Positions 55,220-64,000 of a DNA stretch of 64,000 bases are shown here, piece after piece (positions within the stretch are counted from its first letter, which is position 1; every line of letters starts with the position of its first letter). The stretch is taken from contig OY726558.1 of NCBI GenBank assembly GCA_963383645.1, forward strand, positions 181,085,634-181,149,633, written 5' to 3'. The translations under genes and the position numbers were made by a program. This DNA is from Muscardinus avellanarius. Taxonomy: Eukaryota; Chordata; Mammalia; Rodentia; Gliridae. The notes below the pieces were generated by a model that did no database searches, was not told where the DNA came from, and saw nothing but the letters and a program-made list of their open reading frames with translations.

Positions 55220-56200
55220 ATTTCTGTCTGTATTGTCAACTATTCCTCCAATAGAGGACTAATATCTAGAATATACAGAGAACTCAAAAAACGCAGTGCT
55301 AAGAAAACAAATACCCAAACAAAAATTGGCAGGTGAACTAAATAGACACTACACAAAAGAAAAAATTCAAATGGCCAATAAATGCATGAAAAAATGATCA
55401 ATATCATTAGCAATCAGAGAGATGCAAATCAAAATTACCTGAGACTTTACCTAACTCCAACTAGAATGGAAATTATCCAAAACACAAACAACAACAAATG
55501 ATGGCTAGGATGTGAAGTGGGAACACTAGTACATTGTTGCTGGAGTTCAATTAGTTCAAACACTTTGAAAAATAATATGGAGGATCCTCAGAAGAATGGG
55601 AATGAACCTACAATATGATCCAGCAATACCACTTCTGTGTATCCACCCAAAAGAATAAAAACCAAACTATCAAACTAATGCATAATATCTATATTCATAG
55701 CTGCACAATTCACAATTGACAAACTATGAAACCAGCTAAGATGTCCATCAACAAATGAATGGATCACAAAATTACGGGATATGTAAACAATGGAATTTTA
55801 CTCAGTCATTAAAAAATTATGTCATTTACAGGGAAATGAATGGAACTGGAGAACATTATGCCAAGTTACTCTCACAAAAAGTAAGAAATCAGATGCACTC
55901 CCACATATATGCAAGCTAGGGAGAAAAAGAGTTATAGGAGGAACTCTAGACAAAGGAGAAGAAAACACAGATGAGCAAATAAGGAGGCCTAACTAGAGGT
56001 TATGGGAGAAAAAAAGAGGGAAAATTCCCAAATGTATATGATGTACATTCACACAAATATCATTCAATCACTAAGCCAAACATGTGAAAGAGGAAGAGGG
56101 AAATAAATAAGGTGGGAATTGGAGAAGGGCTAATTAAGTGATGTGTGTACGTATGCTTCTACCATCTTGTACTCTATTAATATGACTACAACGTACCAAT
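55220..56200 (+). mobile_element. L1 ORF2 C-terminal end and 3' UTR
   Basis: 'aggactaatatctagaatatacagagaactc', 'atgatccagcaataccacttctg', 'atgtccatcaacaaatgaatggatc', 'atgaatggaactggagaacattatgcc', ending 'gactacaacgtaccaata'. All frames broken. Confidence 0.87.
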
Positions 56201-56590
56201 ATAACTGGAGGACATCATGCTAAGTGAGATTAGTCAGTCACAAAAAATAAGAAATCGAATGTTCTCCCTAATATGCGGGAGCTAGGGAGAAAATGGGTCA
56301 TAGGAGGACCTCTAGACAAAAAGAAAATACTTTAGATGAGCAAATAAGGTGACCTAACATTGGGGATGGGAAGGAGGAAGAGGGAAATTCTCTAATGCAC
56401 ATGATGTTCTTTAACAAACATAACAATGTCAATCACTAAGCCAAACATAATAAAGAGGGGAGGAGAGAATATGGTGGGAATTGTGTAAAGGCTAACTAGG
56501 TGATAAGTGCATGTATGTCTCCACCATCTTTTACCCCATTAAGATGTATGACTACAATTCACCAATAAAAATTAAAAATATATATAAAAT
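56201..56590 (+). mobile_element. Second, tandem L1 3' UTR
   Basis: Begins 'actggaggacatcatgctaagtgag' directly after the end of the previous L1 and repeats its 3' UTR to 'gactacaattcaccaataaaaa'. The poly(A) of the first copy is absent at the junction. Confidence 0.85.
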
Positions 56591-56594
56591 AAAT

Positions 56595-56990
56595 TTCTGT
56601 CTGTGTTTCTTAGTTATCATTGGATAGGATAAAGTTATTTTTAATCCCTCCTGTTAACTCTCCAACTGTATTGTCTTTATACCCTACTTTCCTTCTTCTT
56701 GTAGAACTCTGATATTATATATGTTAAAAAGTTTTATATTATAATGTAGCTCTTGAAATTTATATTTCAACTTTTCTTATTCAACTTATTATGGTAACTT
56801 CATTGGCCTAAAATCAGATAAAAAATTCTTTACTCCACTGTCCTGCATGTAGTTATGAGTCTATCAAAGATATTCATTGCTAATATAATTGTTATTTTTT
56901 TCTAGTATATTCATTCTTTTCTTTTTTATATTTTTATTATTTGGTTGAATTCCCTAAACTGTTACATAGTCCACTTATGCTATTGTTTTG
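56595..56990. other. AT-rich intergenic stretch, nothing recognised
   Basis: No gene or nameable repeat. Confidence 0.5.
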
Positions 56991-56993
56991 TGA

Positions 56994-57200
56994 TTTTTTT
57001 TCCCCCACTGTTGATTGAACCCAAAGGTTTCTACCTCTTAGCTACACCCTCAGCCCTATTTTATTTTTTGTTTTTTAACAGGGTCTCACTAAATTGGGGA
57101 AGGCCTAAGTTGCTGAGGCAGGCTGTGAACCTGTGCTCCTCATGTCTTGACATCCCAAGGACTGGGATTATAGGTGTGCATGGCCATACCAGTCTAGTTG
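56994..57200 (-). mobile_element. B1-dID SINE, old
   Basis: 'gttgattgaacccaaagg', 'tagctacaccctcagccc', 'aacagggtctcactaaattgggg', 'actgggattataggtgtgc'. Confidence 0.85.
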
Positions 57201-57204
57201 TCCA

Positions 57205-58040
57205 CTTTTCTATGCTTTCTCCTAATGAATTATTCACTATCATTTCAAAGTTTATGTTTACTAGTTATAAAATCTATTTTATCTGTAAACCTTGCTGTTG
57301 TTTACAATTCATTGTTTTCTGACAATCAAAAATTGACATGTCATCTCATATCATTAGTATAGGAAATTGTTTTATTCACTCTGGACTTGGAATAAACTTG
57401 GATTGTAATGCAGATTTCAAATTCATCTAATGATGACATGTGCTTTTAATAAGTTTCCAGAGTGTTTCCCTCAATGTTTAAGTCCCTAAACTCTATGTTT
57501 CCATATTGTGGTCTGCTGTCTGCATGATGGAATAGCAGACAAAGATTACAGGGGAAGAAAAATTATACTTCCAACTGCCATGTGAAAACAGGTAAAAAAA
57601 AATCTATGAAACAAGTATTGCCAAATCAAATACCACTATTAAAAATATAGTACATAATCATAAATTGATTTTATCCTGAGCATACAAGTCTGGTTTACTC
57701 CTAGCAAATCTATTATGGAATTATACTGTATTAAAAGATTAAATTGAAATACCACTTAATTTTTTCATTAGAATAAAAAGTACACTCAATAAAGTGCAAT
57801 GCTGATTAATCATAAAAGCTCTTAATAAAATAAGGCTAGCAGAGGACTTCTCTATGTTGAATAATGGATACCTACTTCAAACCAAGTGTAATTATTATAT
57901 TTAATGTTGGAATAATATCATAGCCTTATTTTTAAAATCAAGAGCACCAGAAGAAACATACTTTCTTCCATTCGTTTTTTATTGCATGCTAATTTTAGAC
58001 AATATGGTAAGAATATAAAATGTAGTAAGGAGATAAAGAT
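57205..58040. other. AT-rich intergenic stretch, nothing recognised
   Basis: No gene or clear repeat. Confidence 0.5.
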
Positions 58041-58054
58041 TGAAAAGAACTAGA

Positions 58055-58285
58055 GCTGGGCATGGTGGCACACGCTTGTAATCCCTGTGCTTGGGAAGCT
58101 GAGACAGGAAGATCACACAGGTTCGAAGCCAGCCTCAGCTACTTAGTGAGGCTCTCAGCAATTTAGTGAGACCCTGTTTCCAAATAAAATATAAAAGGTC
58201 TGGGAGTATAGCCCGGAGGTAGAAAGCCTCTAGGTTCCACCCCCAGTACCACAAAAAACAAAAACAAACAAACAAACAAAAAACG
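58055..58285 (+). mobile_element. B1-dID SINE, intermediate type, with TSD
   Basis: It has the long-subfamily insert ('ctacttagtgaggctctcagcaa') but the linker and ID half of the short subfamily ('tttccaaataaaatataaaagg', 'gtatagcccggagg'). Flanked by GAAAAGAACTAGA (58042-58054 and 58286-58298). Confidence 0.92.
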
Positions 58286-58465
58286 GAAAAGAACTAGAAA
58301 TGTCATATTGCATTGATGATTAAATAGTTTTCATAAAATAATCAAAATAACCAGGGATGATTAATTTTCTATTTCATTTTTATTCCTTTCACACAGAAAA
58401 AGTAAGTTCAGGTAAGAGATTAAAAGAATAAATGTAAAAGGTAAAGTTTTAAAACATTAGGAAGG

Positions 58466-58662
58466 CCAGGCATGGTGGTACATGCCTATAATCCCAGCAC
58501 CTGGAAGTGTGGGAAGAATCATAAGTTCAAGACTAGTCTCAGAAGTATAGTAAAACTTTCAACAACCTGGCATACCTTATTTCAAAATATAAAATAAAAA
58601 GACTGAGGATGGAGTTCTGAGGTAGAATGCCCAGGTTCAATCCCCAGTACCACAAAAATAAA
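58466..58662 (+). mobile_element. B1-dID SINE, old
   Basis: 'ggccaggcatggtggtacatgcctataatcccagc' ... 'aggtagaatgcccaggttcaatccccagtacc'. Confidence 0.87.
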
Positions 58663-58904
58663 AATGGAAAAGAATGACATACATAGAACAAATTAATCAA
58701 ATAATATTCATAAACCTAATAAGTATTACAAAATGTTAGTTGCTTATACAACTAAAATTTATGTATGTTTTAAATTAGATTTTTAGTTTACCTTAAAGTT
58801 ACTTTAATTTGCTGTGTGTACATTTTAAATTAAAATTGTTATCCTATTCTAATTAAAATTATCTTACATATATGTTAGAAATGCCAATATTTATATTTAA
58901 AAAA

Positions 58905-59112
58905 AATTTTTTTCAGTACTGGGGATGAAACCCAGTAAAATGCCCAGAGAATTTTACCACTGAGGTACATCCCCAGCCCTATTTTTTAGTCTCTTTATTT
59001 TTGAAACAGGGTCTCACTGAGTTGCAAAACACCTTGCCAAGTAGCTGGAGCTGTCCTCCAGTCTCTGCCTCATGAAGGCTGGGATTACAATCATGTGTAC
59101 TACACCTAGCTT
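58905..59112 (-). mobile_element. B1-dID SINE, long subfamily
   Basis: 'cagtactggggatgaaaccc', 'accactgaggtacatccccagccc', 'gaaacagggtctcactgagttgcaaaac', 'gctgggattacaatcatgtg'. A small duplication widens the ID half. Confidence 0.88.
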
Positions 59113-59114
59113 CT

Positions 59115-59258
59115 TTTTTAAAAATTTTTTTATTGGTGCATTGTTGTCATACATATTAATGTCACACAAGATGGTGGAGGCATATATGCACATATTAATC
59201 AATTAGCCCTTACCCAATTTCTGCCTCATTCCCACCCCCTCCATCCTTCTCATCTTTT
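59115..59258 (-). mobile_element. L1 3' end fragment (antisense)
   Basis: 'ttttttattggtgcattgttgtcatacat', 'cacaagatggtggaggcatatatgc', 'caattagcccttacccaatt'. Confidence 0.75.
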
Positions 59259-59259
59259 T

Positions 59260-60480
59260 TTTTTTGTTTCATATAGAATATATTCAGATTCTTGATTATA
59301 TTATCTCTTTTATTTCTAATATATGTGAATACTTATCTAACTCTAAAATAATTTAAGCTTGAAAGAATGCTTATCTTTTAATATTAAAAGTCACAATTTT
59401 AAAACATCAAAATTATATACAAATCTATTAAGTATATTTCTCATGGTGTTGTCTGCCAAATTTTAAAACCTCTAAATATGTACTATATAAATCTTAAAAA
59501 TGTTATCAGTGACTCTTCATTGGAAATCTAGTTATTTATAATGTTTTCCCTTTAGAATTAAATTTTTATTGGCTTAATTTACAGATTAATGTGCAATTGT
59601 AAGACATACTATGAAAAATATATGTGTCTATTCCTAAATTTTCCTTAATGACAAAACTTGCAAAGCTATAGAACAGTATCCCAGTCACAATACTGTTAAT
59701 GAGAAAGTCAAGTAACAGAACATTTCCATCAATACCGAGGAACTCATAGCTAGGCCCATATCCCTCCCATACTTACTTTTTCCTTTCCCTTTGACAGTCA
59801 CTAATTTCATTTCTATATTTGTTGTTTCAAAGCGTCATATAACTGTAATCCTGCACAATTTTACCTAATGTGTAAACTGCAAGGCTGTGGTAGTAATTTA
59901 ATAAAAATATAGAATGAAAGAATCTCATTTAATGGAAAGTGTTAAATCTTATTTATCTGATTTATAATATATTCTAGACAGATACTATAGAGATGAAAAA
60001 TACATAGTTTTTGTTCTTGAAGAGATCACAGTCTGACAGGTATTTTAGGAAGTAACTACTGGCAGATCACAGAAAACTAAATAAATAAACTAGAACAGCC
60101 ATAACATTGCTATAACCGACAATTTTATTTTCACAATCATTGTTAAAGGTAGTGAAACAATGGTGACCAAAAGGGAATCAGTGTCAAGTAAAAGAATGAG
60201 TTTGATAGAGAAGAAATGAGATTTGAATTCTGATATTCTAAAGCAATGTGTTCTCTTTCTCCTTCAGCTTTAATTTTATCTACTGTATTGGAAAATGATA
60301 AGTAGATGTTGAAACTATAACATTCTACCTAATGGTGTCAAAGATTAAATACATGATACTTATTGTTTTTATAGACAATAAGTTTCTTTTATGTAAGCTT
60401 CAAAACCAGCTTATAATTTTAATGTATGTTAAAATAGTCTTCTAAAATATTAGAACTTAAGTTTCTACTTAAAATGCATT
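59260..60480. other. AT-rich intergenic stretch, nothing recognised
   Basis: No gene or clear repeat over about 1.2 kb. Confidence 0.5.
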
Positions 60481-60482
60481 AA

Positions 60483-60692
60483 AGCCAGGGGTGGTGGTGC
60501 ACTCTTGTAATCCCAGCATCTGGGAGGCTGGAACAGGAGGATTGCAGTTTGCAGCCAGCCTCAGCTACTTAGTGAGGCCCTTTGCAACTCAGTGAAACCC
60601 TGTTTCAAAATCAAAACTAAAAAATAGGGCTGGGGTGTCACTCAAAGGTAGAATATCCCTGGGTTCTTTCTTCAGTATTGCAAAACAAAAAA
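60483..60692 (+). mobile_element. B1-dID SINE, long subfamily
   Basis: 'gccaggggtggtggtgcactcttg', 'cagcctcagctacttagtgaggccctttgcaactcagtg', ID half 'agggctggggtgtcactc'. Confidence 0.9.
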
Positions 60693-60828
60693 TGCACCAA
60701 GTCTTAATGATTGTGTATCTTTTGGGTAGTATATATTTTAATTTTAATAGAATCCCCAATTCTAATATCACATGTTTGAAAACATAAAAGTTCCTATGAT
60801 TGCACCCAAAGTAATTTTATAACACCTT

Positions 60829-61035
60829 TTTTTTTTATCACTGGGAAAAGAACCAAGGGCCATTACATCTCTGAGCTACACCACATCCTTATTTTTTTAT
60901 TCTTTATTTTGAAACAAGGTCTCACTAAGTTGCAGAAGGCCTCACTAAAAGCTGAGGCTGTTGGAGAACTGAGATCCTCCTGTCTCAGCCTCTCAAATGC
61001 TGGAATTACAAAGGTGCACCACCACATCCAGCTTA
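60829..61035 (-). mobile_element. B1-dID SINE, long subfamily
   Basis: 'cattacatctctgagctacacc', 'ttgaaacaaggtctcactaagttgcagaaggcctcac', 'ggtgcaccaccacatccagc'. Confidence 0.9.
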
Positions 61036-61479
61036 TTACATTCTTAAAGAGTGCAATGATGTTCAAAATAATAATTAACCATATCTAAAATACATGCTAT
61101 ACGTATATTATATGTATGCTATAGGTATATTTTCTAAAATTATACATGATATTTTTAATATTAAGACTTATTTTCTCCACACATTGTTGTAATGAACCTA
61201 CCTCTATTAGACTGTGTTAGGTTTGGTAGATTGCCATTCAATGCTCTGAAATCCTAAAAGGTGACTGCAGTGAACTTAACAGAAATTTGAAATTTCCTGA
61301 TTAAAATTTCTCATGGAAGCTACCAGAAAATATTACCCTGTTTTGCTTCAATTTTTAGACGATTTTCAGTGTTTTTAGAACACACTAATATGTCAAAAAA
61401 TGAGAAGTTATACTTTGCCATAATATTTGAGACTCTGAAATAAAGTGGTTAATATACAGTGTATTATGTGGCTCATGTT

Positions 61480-62400
61480 ACACAGTTTGCTTGAATAAAG
61501 ATCATTGTATTGGCTCATTGCTTTCATTTGTTGGTTTGAATAAGTTTTCCAATGTCCCTGTTGTGGACCTAGTGTTATCTCTATAGAGTTTTTTTTTCTC
61601 ATTTTGTAGCAGATGAATAAGTGCATGGCTAATTTCCTGTGTCAGTTTCAGCAGCACTAATGGGGCTAGTAGCGGAGGTGTCCGAGGCTGTATTTCCAAT
61701 GAATGATTAGTGAAATGTTCCACTTGTACTTCAGCTTTAATCCACAGAGCTGCTATGCGCCACTTTGTATTTCAGGTGCAGAGTTACACAAATTCATGTA
61801 ACTTACCTTGTTTTTTTCTGCATTATTGTTAGTGTAAAAAAATTGAAAAACATGGAGGATTAATAAAGTGAAGGCTCTGATATGTACATAAGAAGAAAAG
61901 ATACAAATCAATAATTGAATGTTGTTCTTATAGACCTAACTGGATAGTTTTCCTAGTAAAAATTTGATTAATTTTGAAAGAAAAACATGCATACTTCTGC
62001 TTTCATTTTTATTTAACTTGCGTTTAGTGGAGAACTAGGCCTGGAAACATGATTATTTAAGAGAGGCAGCGCTAGTTCTTATTGTAAAAATTATTACTGC
62101 ATGAATTTCATCCATAGGAGACCAGCGCAAGCTTGGAGACTCAGCCTGGCTGCTGTTCTCCAGGGATTCATTATTCATCACATAGCTCAATTGCCCCCAT
62201 TTGGATCATACTAAAAAGAAAGCCTGAAGGAAACATGAGCATTATGCCACAGAAACAGCAGGGGATGGCATAAGCAATGCTAACACAGGGAACTGAAAGG
62301 GAATCCCTACTGAGCCTGGAAACTCTGAGTTACTATGGCAGAACTTCACATCCAGGGAGACTGTGGAAACCTCCGTGGTGGATCTCAAACGTGCAAGACA
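61480..62400. other. Unique, higher-complexity non-coding stretch
   Basis: In contrast to the surrounding AT-rich DNA, 61600-61810 and 62050-62400 have mixed composition, no repeat signature and no sustained ORF ('gctttaatccacagagctgc', 'atgcgccactttgtatttcagg', 'ccagcgcaagcttggagactc'). This is what a conserved non-coding element would look like. Conservation itself cannot be judged from one sequence. Confidence 0.3.
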
Positions 62401-62662
62401 GTCTGTCATTTATGAACAGAAAAATCCATTAAGTAAAATAAAAGTATTTTTTTACTAGATTAAAATCTACAATATTATTATATGTTTATTTCATTAACAT
62501 AGTCACTGAAATTCCATTCTTTGTGTGTGAACTCACACACACAAAAAACAGATTATTTTAGAATGCAGCCCATGGACTTAAAACAGTAAGGGTTTACTTT
62601 ATCTCCAGTAATTGAATACTATACTAGTATAAAAGAAAAATGTATTTAAAAAAAATACATAG

Positions 62663-62855
62663 ATTAGCTAGGCCTGGTAGCATATGCCTGTAATCCCAGG
62701 AATTGGGAGACTGAGAAAAGAGGAACACAGGTTTGTGGCCAACCTCAGCAATTTAGCAAGGGTCCTGTTTTAAAATTTAAAAAATGGGAAAAATTTTGGT
62801 GTATATCTCGAAGTTAGAATGCCCCCGGATTCAATTCCTAGTACAATAAATAGAT
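62663..62855 (+). mobile_element. B1-dID SINE, old
   Basis: 'gctaggcctggtagcatatgcctgtaatcccagg', 'acctcagcaatttagcaagg', worn ID half 'gattcaattcctagtac', then an (ATAC)n tail to about 62895. Confidence 0.85.
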
Positions 62856-63404
62856 ACATACATTTATAATTACATACATACATACATACATACACAAAAA
62901 AGACAGATTAAAGGCAGATTGCTTGAGGCAAATCTAGTGGATAGCTCTGTGAGTATGTAAAAGATAACTGAATTTTTTGCATCTTTTTATATCCTAAATT
63001 ACAGGTAAAATAATAGTGCCACCTTATAATAACGCCAATGAGTAAATGAGTTAATATGCACAAAGTTCTCATACAGATACCTTTCCAATATCAAGTAGTA
63101 GGTAAATATCAGTTGCCACCAGGACTTCTTCCCATATGCTTTTCAGAATTGACTTTTTTCAAGCTACCTTTTACCTCTTGGTAATATTTTGTCATATTTT
63201 AAATGAAAAAGGAAATAGAAGTTTATATTCTTGCAATAATTATTAATATTTTTATGACAAGGTTGTAACAACATTGAATTTATAAAAAAATAAGTTTAAT
63301 TAATGAAGCGTTGCTTAAACTCTTTCCACTCTAAGTCTGAAGCTAACTGTTGCTAGAGAAGGCACCAGAATGCCACTTTATTCCCTAAGTTATTTTATTA
63401 TTTT

Positions 63405-63602
63405 ATTGTTGTGGTACTAGATATTGGACCCAGTGGCATTCTACCTCTGAGCTACACCTTTAGATTTTTCATTTTTTTAAAACAGGGTCTGACTAGTTTG
63501 CTAATAGTCTCACAGCATTGCTGAGACTATCCTTGAACACGCAACCTCTTGTCTCAGTCTACCAAGTACTGGGATTACAGTTGTGTGCCACCATCACTGG
63601 TT
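63405..63602 (-). mobile_element. B1-dID SINE, old
   Basis: 'gtggtactagatattggaccc', 'gcattctacctctgagctacacc', 'actgggattacagttgtgtgccacc'. Confidence 0.87.
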
Positions 63603-63639
63603 TATTTCCTATTTTTATAACATTAAAAAAAATATTAAG

Positions 63640-63862
63640 GTGGGTGTGGTGACACATTCTTGTAATCCTAGAATTTGGGAAGCTGAGACAGACAGGAGGA
63701 TCAGGGTTTGAGGATAGCCTCAGCTACTACTTAGTGAGGCCCTATGCAACTTATTTTGAAACTCTGTTTCAAAATAAAGAATAAAAAATAAAGAATAAAA
63801 AATAAGGCTGGGAGTGATGCTTTGAGGTAGAATGCCCCTGGTTTCCATCCCCAGTACTGTAA
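63640..63862 (+). mobile_element. B1-dID SINE, long subfamily
   Basis: 'ggtgggtgtggtgacacattcttg', 'cagctactacttagtgaggccctatgcaa', a duplicated 'aaagaataaaaaat' linker, ID half 'aatgcccctggtttccatccccagtactg'. Confidence 0.9.
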
Positions 63863-63873
63863 AAAAATAAATA

Positions 63874-63912
<39 letters not shown>
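63863..63912. repeat. (AAT)n microsatellite (SINE tail)
   Basis: About thirteen AAT repeats following the SINE. Confidence 0.93.
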
Positions 63913-63914
<2 letters not shown>

Positions 63915-64000
63915 CTGTATTTAAATTTTGAACAAAGGTGTGTTTGCAGCCCTTTTTTTTTCTGTCCTGGGCACTGTGCTCTCAGAGGGGCCTGGCAGGA

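Noticed and set aside
63950..64000. GC-rich end of the window as the start of a gene or composite copy
   Set aside because: Only about 50 bases are visible ('cctgggcactgtgctctcag...'), too little to assign.

Overview
This window is nuclear DNA of a placental mammal, most likely a squirrel-related rodent (Sciuromorpha). The main evidence is the SINEs: dimers whose left half is 7SL-derived (B1-like) and whose right half is tRNA/ID-derived, the B1-dID architecture known from squirrels and their relatives. A lone ID element and LINE-1 (L1) copies ending in a TGCACCAATAAAA-type tail agree with this. Species cannot be fixed by eye; squirrel, mountain beaver or dormouse would all fit.

I find no host protein-coding gene, no functional tRNA or rRNA gene and no CRISPR array. 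The ORFs present are short and fall inside retroelements, GC-rich tandem repeats or random AT-rich sequence. It reads as a gene desert or a large intron built up by nested retrotransposition.

Layout: (1) 611-6625 is a GC-rich composite retroelement (copy 1) interrupted by a non-autonomous LTR retrotransposon (915-4007) and by a SINE. (2) 6.6-22.6 kb is AT-rich, with old L1, MaLR-like remnants, SINEs, a long inverted repeat (12225-12980) and compound microsatellites. (3) 22.7-25.3 kb holds two solo LTRs of different ERV classes, the second nested in an L1 with a 5' inversion. (4) 26.4-36.8 kb is mainly old sense-strand L1, including one long degraded copy with ORF1- and ORF2-like remnants and three nested SINEs. 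(5) 37.56-38.07 kb is a truncated, twin-primed composite (copy 4) inside a SINE. (6) 41.33-43.26 kb is composite copy 2. (7) 49.13-49.69 kb is an L1 3' end carrying a 5S rRNA fragment at its 5' junction. (8) 53.14-54.99 kb is composite copy 3 on the minus strand, bounded by a 17-bp target-site duplication. (9) 55-64 kb is L1 3' ends, SINEs and a unique, more complex stretch near 61.5-62.4 kb.

The most notable system is the composite element, seen four times. Its order is: variable GC-rich 5' repeats, a short conserved linker ending in an A-rich tract, roughly 170-bp tandem monomers with YY1-like cores, a VNTR of about 50-bp GC-rich units alternating between two types, then an L1 3' UTR and poly(A). 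It has no coding capacity, yet it inserts as a unit with L1-type hallmarks. The design resembles hominoid SVA/LAVA elements, but the parts differ. I know of no description of it, though I could not search. It may be a VNTR-bearing non-autonomous L1 derivative that evolved independently in this rodent lineage.
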